Positions 24,905 to 36,790 of a stretch of DNA of 64,000 bases are shown here, piece by piece. Positions within the stretch are counted from its first letter, which is position 1, and every line of letters starts with the position of its first letter. The notes under the pieces are model-generated. The model had not been told where the DNA came from. It did not search any database and saw only the letters and a list, made by a program, of their open reading frames with translations. The stretch comes from Ipomoea triloba (Eukaryota > Streptophyta > Magnoliopsida > Solanales > Convolvulaceae), in NCBI RefSeq assembly GCF_003576645.1, contig NC_044930.1, forward strand, positions 5,692,711-5,756,710. The letters are read 5' to 3'. A program made the position numbers and the translations under genes.

Positions 24905-25625
24905 AAAAATTCTACACGGTGCGAAATTATACTCCCAAAGTGAAACTCCCTGAGCTGGCTTCTTAGCTATCTGGCATCACATCAAACTTTTTTACTTTTT
25001 TACTTTGTTTTGGTTTCTTTATGAGAAGATTTGGCGTCCAAACAGAACCATTTCATTGTTTACCTTTTCTCTATTTCTTCATTTCAAAGCTTGAGAGGTA
25101 AAAGCAATTAACATCAAACAGAGCCTGAGAGCCATTAGCATCAATGAAGGCTTCAGTACTAGGTATATTTATAGTATATGTTATTTTAATTATATTTTAA
25201 AATTTAAAATTATGTATTTGCTGAGAAAGAATACAGAACACTGCAACAAGCTTGAGCCGCCGGTAAGGCTGCCGTATGCGAGTATATTGTCCAGGATCTG
25301 AGAGTAAAATTTGTTGAGATCTTCGGTAGAGTCAGACTTGAGAAAAGCGAGGAGCTGGTCGTGAATTGGGGAATCGGAGCCGATGGGCCATAAGAGATGA
25401 ACATTCGGAGAATAGATGAGAGAAAAATGGAGGAGAGGAAGAGGAAGAGACGAGAAGAAACAGAGAATAGAGGGGAAGAGATAAAGAAAAGAGAGAAAAA
25501 TGAGTTGAGAGGGAGTAAGGGGGAGTAGAATAAATGGAATGATTTAAACCACATAAAATAATTTTTTTTTTAATAAAAAGTAATTACACGTCAGGGAGAT
25601 TCTTTGGGAGTACCGGACTCTTGTT
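24905..25625. mobile_element. putative TIR element carrying a coding-like fragment
   Basis: TATACTCCCAAAGTGAAACT near the left end is an inverted match to the right-end sequence AGATTCTTTGGGAGTACC, with CTCCCTGA shared inside each. Related ends occur at 26555-26720 and 57810-57965. No target duplication was established. It encloses 25215-25420. Confidence 0.4.
25215..25420 (-). pseudogene. unidentified coding-like fragment
   Basis: One minus-strand frame reads about 65 residues without a stop and with ordinary protein composition: VHLLWPIGSDSPIHDQ, then LLAFLKSDSTEDLNKFYSQ and ILDNILAYGSLTGGSS. GC content is clearly above the surroundings. A second open frame (to 25554) overlaps but is Ser/Phe/Leu-rich and looks like a shadow. 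I do not recognise the family. A captured host-gene exon is the best guess. Confidence 0.4.
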
Positions 25626-25871
25626 AATTACACCCAAAATAGTTTTACAATTTTTAAATTTTAAGTCAAAATGATCTTGCCAAGTACCTTGTAGTCTGAT
25701 GGCATCATTATTGCCATTCTAAACGGAAGGTCTCAGGTTTGAGTCCCATCCCAATCAAGGATGTTGGCATTATCATGTTGTTTGGGCAGATTAGGTAAGT
25801 CAAAATGATCTTCTATTATTTGGCATTAAGTAGGTAGGATACTATGTAGATGAAGCAGTATGTATTATAGA

Positions 25872-25960
25872 AGATTTGCACTGATTTTCTATTATCTTTG
25901 GAATAGATTTGCACTGATTTTCTATTATCTTTGGCATAGATTTGCACTCTAATCTGAAGC
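25872..25960. repeat. 33-bp tandem repeat
   Basis: AGATTTGCACTGATTTTCTA begins units at 25872, 25905 and (partial) 25938. A 28-bp GCGGACATATTTCTTC repeat follows at 25980-26020. Confidence 0.85.
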
Positions 25961-26020
25961 AGTATGTGATTCCCTTCTTGCGGACATATTTCTTCCCTTC
26001 CTTCTCTGCGGACATATTTC

Positions 26021-27254
26021 TTCAAATTGAGTTTTTGTTTTCTTGAATCTGCAATTAAAATGTGAGATAATCAACTAGAAAGTCGAAAAAATTCATCTTC
26101 AACTTAACTTCATTCACCAACTTTTCAAGGCAAAGATTTTTGACCTTCTAAATGATTATCTCACATTTTGATTACAGATTTAAGAGAGAAAAAACTTAAT
26201 TTCAAGAAACATATGTGCATGCTTATGAAAGGAGTCGCAGATTGCTTTAGAATTAGAGCGCAAAATATAAATTTTTTGTTTTACCCTACATTTTAAGACG
26301 GATGACCATTTTGATTTATAATTTAAAAGTTGAAGAACTACTTTAAATGCAATTAAAAGTCAAAAGACGAATATAAGGAAAAAAAATCATACTAGGAAAC
26401 TCATTTTAAGAATTAACTCTATTACTTTATTTATACTTTCTTGACTAAACAAAATATGTACTGATTCCATAGAGCCTTGACTGGTGGTTTGGTTGTAGCA
26501 TGAGAAAAAAATTTTGAAGCTGACCTATTCACTTATCTCATCATCCTCTATTAAACATACTCTCAAATTGTACTCTCTTATTTCTATTCTTTGAAATGAC
26601 AAACAGACATTGGTTATTTTCATCATGTGGATTTACAAAAAAGTGTTTACATCAAAAGCATGTGAGAGGAAGTACAAATGAGGTTTAACCCGTACACAAT
26701 TACACACCTGTGAATAGTGACGGTGGATTTCTCTCATTATTTGGTTGGAAGGAAAAAACTGTAATTTTATAGAAAAAGAATAAAGTAGAATTCAAATTAC
26801 ATTCTTTGAAAAGAGTGAATAGAATTATTGAGAATGAAAACAGAACAAATTATATAAAAATTAAAATGCCATTTGTGTAATAATATTAATAATAATATCC
26901 AAGAGCAAATATATTGCAATTCATTGAATTAATTGCAGTAGCAAACATAATATGTAAAATGGTACCGAAGGAGTATAATTTTACTATAAAGTAATGCATT
27001 TATAATATAAAGTCATAAAGTACTATATATAGAACTTAAAAGACAAAAAACTAATTTAACAAATAAAGAGTACAATTCCAAAAAAAAAAAACAAATAAAG
27101 AGTAAAGTCCATGGCCTTACCTCATTATTTTATTAATAATAAACAAGCAACTGAAGCAAGTGTTACAACTTACAACAGATCTGACTATATGAGACCTTGA
27201 CATTCATTTTATTACGACTCTTCCAGTACAAACTTTTCAATCTAAAACAAATGT
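26021..27254. other. intergenic between GSTU-E and GSTU-F
   Basis: No gene. 26435-26560 carries the GSTU upstream module (CTTTCTTGACTAAACAAAAT...GAGCCTTGACTGG) and 26555-26720 a short MITE. The GSTU-F 3'-UTR block with the AATAAAA-type signal lies at about 27120-27250. Confidence 0.55.
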
Positions 27255-28020
27255 TTACTGAGAAGCAGTTGCAGCTGCTGGCTTGAGTAGCTTGCTGAAA
27301 TAGGCAACAAGTTTATCTCTAGAAGGTAAAGTCTCCTTAATTACATGGCAGTTGAGGAAATCCTGTTTCCACCGACATAAATGAGGGAATTTTTCTTCGG
27401 TCACGCCCAGATCCACCCCCATAACTTCTTCCACAACTCCAACCCATACAGCAACGAAATTGCCCGCTATATCTGCAAGTCCGATCGTCTCCCCTCCCAA
27501 GAATTTCTTCTTCTTCAATTCATTGTCCAGAACTTTCAGAAGCTCACCAACTTCCTCTTTTGCCTTCTCTTGCTCCTCGCCTTTGGTAGATCGTACTTTC
27601 ATAGTTGCAGGGAAGAACTGCGCGCAACAGTAACAGTTAAACATCACAAAATCGAATAGCGAAGCTAAATCTTGAATTGAAGCAGATCAAATGGACGAAT
27701 TGAAGATTTACCTTATCGTCTATGAACTTAGCCCAGAAACGAGCCAAGGCTCTCTCGTAAGGATCTTTGGGCAAAATGGGAGCCCCCGGAAAAGTGTCGT
27801 CGATATACTCGAGAATGACAAGGGACTCAGCGATTGGGTTTCCGTTGTGCAAGAGGACAGGGATTTTCTTGTGGACAGGGTTGGATTTGAGAAGCAAGGG
27901 GCTCTTGTTGGAGAGATCTTGTTGTATGAATTCATATTCAACTCCCTTCAGTTTGAGAGCAAGCTCAACTCTAGCACTAAAAGGGCTTGCCCAACCACCT
28001 AAAACCTTTACTTCTGCCAT
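27255..28020 (-). CDS. GSTU: tau-class glutathione S-transferase (GSTU-F)
   Basis: Exon 1 is 28020-27712 (103 codons, AAG|GTAAAT donor) and exon 2 is 27617-27255 (CGCAG|TTC acceptor, 120 codons plus stop), total 223 aa with a 94-bp intron. Ser12 (ASPF), cis-Pro54 and Glu65-Ser66 are intact. It is the functional sister of GSTU-E: exon 2 differs from E at few positions, and it retains the 14 bp that E lacks. [16 protein letters not shown] opens the C-domain. TPILP is APILP here. The TATA position reads TTTATAGAAGG, weaker than in the neighbours. Confidence 0.94.
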
Positions 28021-28089
28021 CTCTGTGTGTACAAATTATGTGTTAATCAGTGAGTGTGTGTCTCTATTCTGGGTACGTTATTGGCTTGA

Positions 28090-28100
28090 TTTATAGAAGG
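28090..28100 (-). promoter_or_regulatory. TATA-like box of GSTU-F
   Basis: TTTATAGAAGG (plus strand) occupies the array TATA position 70 bp upstream of the start; the TATATAA core is degraded. Confidence 0.45.
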
Positions 28101-28325
28101 ATGGAACAGAGGTGTGAACAAGGCCGGCCGGTGAATTTTCTTATTAGGCAAGAAAGTACGTACTGTAGCATAGTATATTTATACTTACGACTAAACAATA
28201 ATATGTACTGAATCGATAGAGCCATGATGAATTTTTTTTGAAGCTGACCTATTCACTGACCTCATCACCCTGACTATAAAGTAATACATTTATAACATAA
28301 AGTATTATATATAAGATTTAAAGTA

Positions 28326-29165
28326 GAATTTATTATCAAAATGGTCCCTCGACTATTGCGAAATTATCAATTTGGTCCTCGACAATTTTTCGTGCCCAAT
28401 TAAGTCCCTCGACTTTGAAAAATTTAACCAATTTAGTCCTCCATTTATTTTGCCATTAACATCCGTTAAAACAGGACCAAATTGGTAATTTTGCTATAGT
28501 CAAGGGACCATTTCAGTGAAAAATTAAGGGATAAACTACAAATAAGTCATCGTACTATTTGAGAACAAGCAATTAGGCTATCCAACTCAAATAACCCCCA
28601 AATAGGGGATCAAACTCAGAAAAATAAAGCAATTGAGCCACTGAAACCAAAAAAAAAAGAGCAATTAACCCATTTTTTAAAATTTTCGGCAACAAATTTC
28701 GGCACCGGCGGCGACGCCATTTTCGGCGAGGGCGACCAGCGCCGGAAATGTCAACCAGCGTCGCCGCCGGTTGCCGGAAATGGTCGCCGGTGCCGGAATC
28801 TTTCGCCAGAAATTTTAAAAATGGGTTAGTTGCTCTTTTTCGGTTTTAGTGGCTCAATTGCTTTTTTTTTTTGAGTTCGATGGTTTATTTGGGTATTATT
28901 TGAGTTGGATGACCTAATTGCTTGTTCCCAAATAGTACGATAACTTATTTGTAGTTTATCCCTTAATTTTTCACTGAAATGGTCCCTTGACTATAGCAAA
29001 ATTACTAATTTGGTCCTGATTTAACGGATGTTTAACGGAAAAATAAACGGATGATCAAATTGGTTAACTTTTTCAAAGTCGAGGGACTTAATTGGTCACA
29101 AAAAATTGTTGAGGACCAAATTGGTAATTTCGCAATAGCCGAAGGACCATTTTGGTAATAAACTC
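28326..29165. mobile_element. 840-bp non-autonomous MULE with perfect 9-bp TSD
   Basis: Flanked by an exact 9-bp duplication TTTAAAGTA (28317-28325 and 29166-29174), the Mutator hallmark. The ends read GA(A/G)TTTATTA(T/C)CAAAATGG in inverted orientation, and the two arms remain complementary almost to the centre, so most of the element can fold into one long hairpin. The central 28680-28810 part is GC-rich, with its own inverted CGGCGGCGACG / CGTCGCCGCCG motif. No ORF is present. Confidence 0.88.
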
Positions 29166-29174
29166 TTTAAAGTA

Positions 29175-30178
29175 TTAATTATATATGGAATTCTATTATG
29201 ACCCATTTTTATTATTTCATCTGTCCAATTTTATTTGTCATAATGGCATTTACTATTTATTGGTTAAGTCAACTTTGTCTTCTTTCTTTCATTATTTTTC
29301 TTTAGTATTATTTACTTATTTTTAAATTTAATTTTTTTTGTGTTTAATAGTATTTTTAATGTAGTTTTTAAATATATAAATTCTGTATACTAATACTAAA
29401 CTTAATATTATGAAAAATTGAATTAAAAATAACTTCAGAAGTGTGAGATGGTCCCATACACTTTGTAGTCGATCTGTTGTCAGTTAGGGTCATTAGGTGT
29501 GGTTTACCCCATACACACTTGTGGAGAATGATTGCAAATTTCTCACATTATTCATAAAAATTATTGTGAAGTTTATATCTAGATTATAAAATAATTTAAG
29601 AACAAATAAATAAATAAAATTGCATTAAAATCTTCATAAAGTCAGTTTACATGTTACTAGTTAAAATGAAATGATTAATCTATCAAATAATTTTTATGTA
29701 AATAGTAGATTAATACTATGGTTTTCGTCAGTCAAAATCACTAATACAATCCAGTATTAGCAATCATTAATACAATCCAGTATTAGCAATCAACTAATAC
29801 ATTCAATTAGTCAGTTTACATGTTACTAGTTAAATTAAATAATCAATTTATCAAGTAATTTTTATATAAATATATAGTAGGTTGTTAATACTATGTATTT
29901 TATGTTGGTCAAAATAAGCAATACAATCCACTATTACCAATCAACTAACACATTCAATTATTCATCATATGTTATATGCTAATACAATGGGTAGCTCATG
30001 TGGCAAGTGAGTTCGCTTTGTGTCGAGTCATTTTGTCGCTTCTTATGTCAAGATTTAACAAGTAGACAAAAATGTCAATGGCTTTCTCTAATTATTTTAT
30101 TTTATTAATAATAATGACAAATTAAACAAGAGCTACAATAGATGAAACATAAAACTTAAAATAGTACAACTCTTTTTA
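29175..30178. other. intergenic between GSTU-F and GSTU-G
   Basis: AT-rich, no gene. It includes a 26-bp duplication (TAATACAATCCAGTATTAGC at 29742 and 29768) and a diverged longer repeat of the same region at 29815-29960. The GSTU-G 3'-UTR is at about 30090-30178. Confidence 0.55.
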
Positions 30179-30954
30179 CTAATTAGAAGCAGTTGCCGCT
30201 GCAGGGTTGAATCGCTTGATGTTGAAAGCAACAAGTTTATCTCTTGGAGGAAAGGTGTTCTTGATTACACCACAATTAAGAAAATCCTCCTTCCAACGAC
30301 ATAGATGAGGAAATTTTTCTTCAGTCACGCCCAATTCTACCCCTATAACTTCTTCAAAAACTCCCAACCATAAGGTGATGAAATTGCCGGCTAAATCTGC
30401 AAGTCCGATCGTCTCTCCTCCCAAGAACTTCTTGTTCTTCAATTCATTGTCCAGAATTTTCAGAAGCTCACAAACTTCATCTTTTCCCTTCTCTTTCTCC
30501 TCCTCGCCTTTGGTAAATACTGCTTTCTTTACTGCAGGCAAGAACTGCAACGTATCGTAGTCAGAAAATTGAAAAGGTAAGGGAAATTAAAATTTAAATC
30601 TGGAAACCAATTAAATAGAAATAGTTTATTAGCAGATTAATTTACCTTGTCGTCGAAGAACTTAGCCCAGAAACGAGCCATGGCTCTCTGGTAAGGATCT
30701 TTAGGCAATATGGGAGTGCCCGGAAAGACCTCGTCGATATACTCTAGGATGACAAGAGACTCAGGTATTGGGTTTCCGTTGTGTAGGAGGACAGGAACTT
30801 TCTTGTGGACTGGGTTGTATTTGAGAAGCAAGGGGCTCTTGTTGGATAGATCTTCTTGTATGAATTCATATTCAATTCCTTTCAGTTTGAGAGCAATCTC
30901 AACACTTGCGCTATAAGGACTTGCCCAACTGCCAACAACCTTCACTTCTGCCAT
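30179..30954 (-). CDS. GSTU: tau-class glutathione S-transferase (GSTU-G)
   Basis: Exon 1 is 30954-30646 (103 codons, AAG|GTAAAT donor) and exon 2 is 30544-30179 (TTGCAG|TTC acceptor, 121 codons plus stop), total 224 aa with a 101-bp intron. Ser12 (ASPY, with Tyr replacing the usual Phe14), cis-Pro54 and Glu65-Ser66 are present. An in-frame ATG lies five codons upstream (30969), but the MAEVKV start is conserved. GEEEKEKGK has one extra residue relative to the paralogues. The usual TATATAAGG promoter block is missing: similarity to other GSTU 5' flanks ends at GGGTTATTGACAGG near 31020. Expression is therefore uncertain although the coding sequence is intact. Confidence 0.92.
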
Positions 30955-31575
30955 GATCTTATCTCTCAACTTCAGTTCAGCGTTGTGCGTCTGTTTTCTG
31001 GATGGATGGGTTATTGACAGGTGAAAGTAGTTTTATTTTATTATTTTTTATTATTATTATTTAAACTTAAAATATTACTCTTCATCTTTTACATTTCGAT
31101 TTAAAAGTGAGATACTTGTTAACATTACTTATTATGAAAAATATAATGTTGTTGATAGAAAATATAATACTTTTACATCAGAATTCAAAAATATTTCATT
31201 TTCTCTCAAACGTATTACATTTTCTCTTATAAATAACAAAAATTGTATTCCTAATTAATATTACATTTGAATATATAAGTATGACATTTGCATGTTGCTT
31301 CGATCTGACCCGTCTTGCAAATAAGAATCCGTGAAATGTCTCACACAAATATGACCCTTACTCTTTTCATTATAAATAACAAACACTTCATTAATAATTA
31401 ATATTATTACATTTTCATCTTAATCCAACTCTATCATAAATCCTCACCGCAAAACTTTCGGTCAAAATACAAAGAAGCCTAACCAAGGAGGGCCCAATAG
31501 TCAAGCAAATTTAGATGAGCACAAATACTGAAATACAGAATGGGTGGTCAAATAGAGTGGAAAGTACATGACCTT
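30955..31575. other. 5' flank of GSTU-G
   Basis: Non-coding. The array-conserved promoter is lost after about 31020 and replaced by unrelated AT-rich sequence resembling 8560-8770 (ATTACATTTTCT-type repeats). Confidence 0.55.
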
Positions 31576-31983
<408 letters not shown>

Positions 31984-32987
31984 AATTATCTCTCAACTAA
32001 TTTAATTTTGCTTCTTCAATTCTGCGTTCACTGGTGTCTCTTTCCTGGGTTATTGGCGGGATTTATACTAGGATGAAACAGTAATGTGAACAAGGCTGGC
32101 CAGTGAATTTCGTTGCAGCCAAGAAAGCTACTTTCTTGACTAAACATAATTTAAAATTTTTCTTTATCTTATCAATTTCAAATTAAGATTGGCATTCCTA
32201 TGAGACTCAGGTATTAATTATTCTTAGTTTCTTTGACGACCAAGCTACTTAAATAATCTGGATTACTCGCATGGAGCCTAGAAGCTTGTTTATCTTCTTT
32301 TTTTTTTTTTTTTTTCCTTTTTAAAATGCTGATGACATATTGAGTGAACTCATCTTCAATTCTTCAACTATTTCTCCATCCAACCCATTAAAATACGGGT
32401 ACAACCCTTATCCAATGCACCTGTACCTTTCAAGTTCCAATAATGTGTGAAAGATGAATGCAGATTTATTAAAACAATATTGCATAATTTATAAAAATAA
32501 TACGAATTTATTAATCATTACTTAAATTTATTATTCCTTAATTATGTTTGCATAAGTAAAATTAATGTATAAAACATTAAAACATACTTTCTATACCATT
32601 TTACTTGTATTGTTTAATATTCATAGATCAAATCAATTTTTTTTGTTTATTTTTAGTATTTGTTAATTATTTTTATATTTATTTTTTATATTTAATAATA
32701 CTTTTAATGTAGTTTCTAAATATATAAATTTTATAAACTAATACAAGCTTAATATTACTAAAATTTGAATTGAAAATAATTTTAGTCTAGCCATGTTATC
32801 CAAATCAGACACATAAAATAGAACAGCAAATGTATATATCTAAAACTCTGAAGTATTATTTTTAAATAACACTCATATTAATATATTATTTTTCGATAAA
32901 TCATTTCGATAATTGTGTGGTGAACTTGTAGTGATGACTTTATGAGCTTGTAATAAGAAATTGATAGACCTACAATAATGTCTTGAT

Positions 32988-33347
32988 CAGTGTTGTAAAA
33001 ATTGACCTAGGCGTTAGGCGTCCTTAGGCTGAGGTGATTTCAGCACTAGGTGACTTTTAGTCGGTTGACTAGGCGCCCTAGGCGTCAAGTTGGGCGCTAA
33101 CTTAGCCGAATTAGCGCTCAACTCAGTTAAGGTGTTTTTTTGTCTGCTTAGTTATTCCTCTTCTATATTCCTCTAGTCTTGTTCAAGTACCATTTAACAT
33201 ATGCAGTTGACTAGTGAATGGAATATAATAGTCTAACAACTTATAGCCCTGAGTGAAAAAATTTAAGACGATATATATACTCGTATTACTCGATTGCCTA
33301 GGCGCCCCCAAACGCCGGACTAGAGTCTAACGCCTTCTGCAACATTG
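32988..33347. mobile_element. non-autonomous hAT element
   Basis: The ends CAGTGTTGTAAAA and CTGCAACATTG are inverted, as in hAT elements. The flanks GTCTTGAT (32980-32987) and GCCTTGAT (33348-33355) are an 8-bp duplication with one mismatch. The interior is rich in CCTAGGCG/TAGGCGCC subterminal motifs. No ORF. Confidence 0.78.
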
Positions 33348-33511
33348 GCCTTGATAAACTTGTAATAGTGACTTAATGAACCCACTATTAACTTAATAAA
33401 CATGTAGTAATAACTTAACAAGCATGTAATATTGGCTTAGTGTACCGACTACCTATTGCACTAATTTAATGAATCTGTAATAGTAAATTGATAAACCATA
33501 ATAATCTCTTA

Positions 33512-33935
33512 CAACACGTTTGGTTCGCTGGAAAATATTTGAAGGAAATGGAATTCAAATTCCATGGAAAACAACTTACCAGGAAAATCGATTCCATTGT
33601 TTGGTTGGTGAAAAAAAAATTACTAGGAATATGAATTCCATTGTTTGGTTGGATTTGGAATGGTAAGGAATTATGAATATAAAAACCAATATGCCCTTAA
33701 CAATTAATAGTGATAATAAATTATATTATTTTGATGAGGGTAAAGTTGTCCAATTGCTCAATATTTCTTCCCAACCCCTTGGAAAACAAAATACCAACTC
33801 CTAACAAAGAATTTGTTTTCCTTCACTTTTGGGAACTCAAATTCCCATGGAAAACATTTTCCATCCAACCAAACAATGGAAAAACACATTTTCCTTCACT
33901 TCATGGAAAATCTTTCCATCCAACCAAACACCCCC
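33512..33935. mobile_element. PIF/Harbinger-like MITE
   Basis: Inverted ends CACGTTTGGTTCG / CCAACCAAACACCCCC with TTA on each side (33509-33511 and 33936-33938). The subterminal parts GGAAATGGAATTC and GAACTCAAATTCCCATGG are also inverted. Confidence 0.65.
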
Positions 33936-33989
33936 TTAGAGTTTTTTAATGATAAACATTTCAATATAACTATTCATTCTATAATATAA

Positions 33990-34215
33990 AAATACAAATG
34001 TGAAACTGTTATTCAGTATCAGTTCATATGCACTGCAGTTACATTTCAACACAACTATAGTTACATTTCGATATAACTATAGTTTTATTCGATAATATAA
34101 AAACACAAATGTGAAACTGTTATTCAGTATCAATTCATATACACTGCAGCTACATTTCAACACAATTATAGTTACATTTCGATATAACTGCAGTTTCATT
34201 CGTTAATATAAAAAC
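33990..34215. repeat. two tandem 111-bp repeats
   Basis: TGTGAAACTGTTATTCAGTA starts copies at about 34000 and 34111. Within each, ACATTTC(A/G) and ATATAACTATAG are themselves repeated. Confidence 0.85.
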
Positions 34216-34710
34216 AAATGTAAGGCAGTATCTTTTGAGATAAACTGTAGTATCAGTTACGAAGTTTCGTCTCTCACTTATCAAAACGACATTATTTTGT
34301 GACCATGGTCCGTGGTATAACGACTGATAGTTGACTTGCTCCAACTTGAAGTATGTAGCAAGGGCATACTCCCAATAACAAGGTTGTAAGACCCTTATAA
34401 GAAGTCTTAGTTGATGCATCAAAAATATATTTTTGATCATTTATACGCGAAATTCATGAAATGTAACATAGATTATTAAGATGAAATTAATTTGATGATA
34501 TATTATTGTCAAGATTTAACAAGGAGAGAAAAAATGCCAAGATCCACTTATTATTTTATTAAAATAACCAAACAAGAGTTGCAACATAGATGACACATAA
34601 ACATTACCTTATTACAACAGAAATAAAACTAGAATAGTACACAACTTTACGCAAGCAGATTGCACTAAAAAAAAAAACAAAACAAAACAAAACGCAAAAT
34701 GCATAGCAAA
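34216..34710. other. 3' flank of GSTU-I
   Basis: Non-coding. The array 3'-UTR block with the poly(A)-signal region is at about 34545-34700. Confidence 0.55.
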
Positions 34711-35465
34711 TTACTGAGTAGCACTTGCCGCTTCTGGGTTGAATCTCTTGTTGTAGAGGGCAACAAGTTTATCTCTGGGAGGAAAGGTCTCCTTAATTAC
34801 ATCACAGTTGAGAAAATCCTGTTTCCACCGATATAAATGAGGGAATTTTTCTTCGGTCACGCCCAAATCCACCCCTATAACTTCTTCAAAAACTCCCATC
34901 CATAAGGCGATGAAATTGGCGGCTAAATCTGCAAGTCCGAACGTCTCCCCTCCAAGGAACTTCTTGTTCTTGAGTTCACTGTCCAGAATTTTCAGAGCCT
35001 CACAAGTTTCCTCTTTTCCCTTCTCTTGCTCTTCGCCTTTGATAAACAGTGCTTTCCTGGCCGCAGAAAAGAACTGCAGAAAATTGAAGAGTTAAGAGAA
35101 ATAATTAAAATTTAAATCTTGAACCGGATTAAACAAAAATAGTTTAGTAGATTTACCTTGTCGTCTATGAACTTAGTCCAGAAACGAGCCATGGCTTTCT
35201 CATAAGGATCTTTAGGCAAAATGGGAGTGCCCGGGAAAGTCTCGTCGATATACTCGACGATTATGAGAGACTCAGGTAGTGGGTTTCCGTTGTGCAGGAG
35301 GACAGGAACTTTCTTGTGGACAGGGTTGGATTTGAGAAGCAAGGGGCTCTTGTTGGATAGATCTTCTTGTATGAATTCATATTCAACTCCCTTCAGTTTG
35401 AGAGCAATCTCAACACTTGCGCTAAATGGGCTTGCCCAGTGACCTAGGATCTTCACTTCTGCCAT
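34711..35465 (-). CDS. GSTU: tau-class glutathione S-transferase (GSTU-I)
   Basis: Exon 1 is 35465-35157 (103 codons, AAG|GTAAAT donor) and exon 2 is 35073-34711 (CTGCAG|TTC acceptor, 120 codons plus stop), total 223 aa with an 83-bp intron. Exon 2 has no ATG before mid-exon but is open throughout, starting [10 protein letters not shown] and containing [20 protein letters not shown]. Ser12 (ASPF), cis-Pro54 and Glu65-Ser66 are present. FWTKFIDDK replaces the near-invariant FWAKFIDDK, and HLYRWKQ replaces HLCRWKQ. It is closest to J and K (shared NVE/SVE, LPES and NKRF features). The TATA position reads TTTATACAGG (35544). Confidence 0.93.
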
Positions 35466-35939
35466 TATCTCTCAACTTTTGCTACTTCAATTCTGCGTTA
35501 ATTGGTGTTTCTGTGTCTTTGTTCTGGGTTATTGGCTACATCATTTATACAGGGAGGCAAGGCCCATTTTTTGATTTGCCTTGTCATGTTCTGGTAAATG
35601 AGTGAGACCTTATTAATAAATTGAAAATTAAAAAAAATTTCAAACAAAAACATATAAAAAATTTAATTTTTGACAAAACATATACTAACTATTACATCAG
35701 AACTAAACTAGAAGGCCTATGTTGCACATCGGATGGAAGCCAGGCTGGCGCTGAGTTTTCGTTGCTGCCAAGAAAGTTTTGCTTTATTATTTTTCTCCTA
35801 CTTTGTTGACTAAACAATATGGTCTATGGACTATGGACCGACTCGCTAGAGGCTTGGGGTATGATGAAAATTTTTGGAAGCTGACCTATTCAGTGATATC
35901 ATCACCTTCTGCTACTCCAACAACTGTCATATATACACC
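35466..35939. other. 5' flank of GSTU-I
   Basis: Holds a TATA-like TTTATACAGG at 35544-35553 and the conserved TTGTTGACTAAACAATATGG module at about 35800-35860. No gene. Confidence 0.55.
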
Positions 35940-36100
35940 TACCTAGACAGCTATAGCTTCATTATTTTGACGCTAATACGCTATCATATATACACCTAAC
36001 TGGAGTACTGGACGACTATAGCTTCATTATTTTGACGTTAATATGCTGTCGTATATACACTTAGCTAGGCGACTATAGCTTCTTTATTTTGACGTTAAGT
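35940..36100. repeat. three degenerate 57-65-bp tandem repeats
   Basis: CTATAGCTTCATTATTTTGA recurs at 35951, 36016 and (with one change) 36073, each followed by ACG(C/T)TAA and TATATACAC. A single related unit lies upstream of GSTU-K at about 43400-43445. Confidence 0.8.
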
Positions 36101-36560
36101 CATATATTCAAAAGAAAAAAATACTATTTATACTTTCAATTTTTACTTTCTGTTATAAATATTAAATGTAAACAAATTTTGCTTGACCAACAAAATAAAA
36201 TGTTATAAGCATGTTTGTCACATCAAAATGTATAATTGATGAGGCAGAATTTTAGAGTCCCTATAGTAAGATTTTACTGTTTATAATGTCTTCCAAGAAT
36301 TAATTTAAAAAGTATATGATAAATAAATTGTTTGATCTAAAATAAAATTTGTAATTACGGAGTATTATTTAATTACGCATTGAGTAAAATCTGTTGATTA
36401 TAAAATTTTGTTGCTCTGCTTAATGGGTTCCTTTGTTTATAAGAGCTACATAATAATCGGGACTACTTATTATTTTAAATTTTTTTTTCGAATATATTGA
36501 ATTTCTCAACTTTCTATTTGGGTCATTTTAATTTTCTGAAAATGAAAATATTATTTGTTA

Positions 36561-36564
36561 TAAC

Positions 36565-36607
<43 letters not shown>

Positions 36608-36790
36608 TGTGGTGATGATGATAGTGGTAGTGGTGGTGGTTTTGAAGTTGGTAGTGGTATTAGTGGTGGTAGCGGTGTTGGTGTGGAAGTGATGATGTGG
36701 CCATCGTCGTGTGATAGTGGTGATGGTATTGGTAGTTTTAATAATAATAACAATTTGAAAACTAATTTTAAAAAGAAGAGAAGGAAAAAA
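36561..36790. repeat. (ATA)n and GGT-rich low-complexity block
   Basis: About 15 ATA units are followed by GGT/GAT-rich sequence. A related GGT-rich block with the same CGTCGTGTGATAGTGGTG core is at 41280-41400. The Gly/Ser or Ile-run reading frames across it are simple-sequence artefacts. Confidence 0.85.

Noticed and set aside
35940..36100. The ~60-bp repeats as another case of the 42-bp duplication series
   Set aside because: Periods are 65 and 57 bp and the copies are diverged, so these are old genuine repeats rather than the exact 42-bp type.
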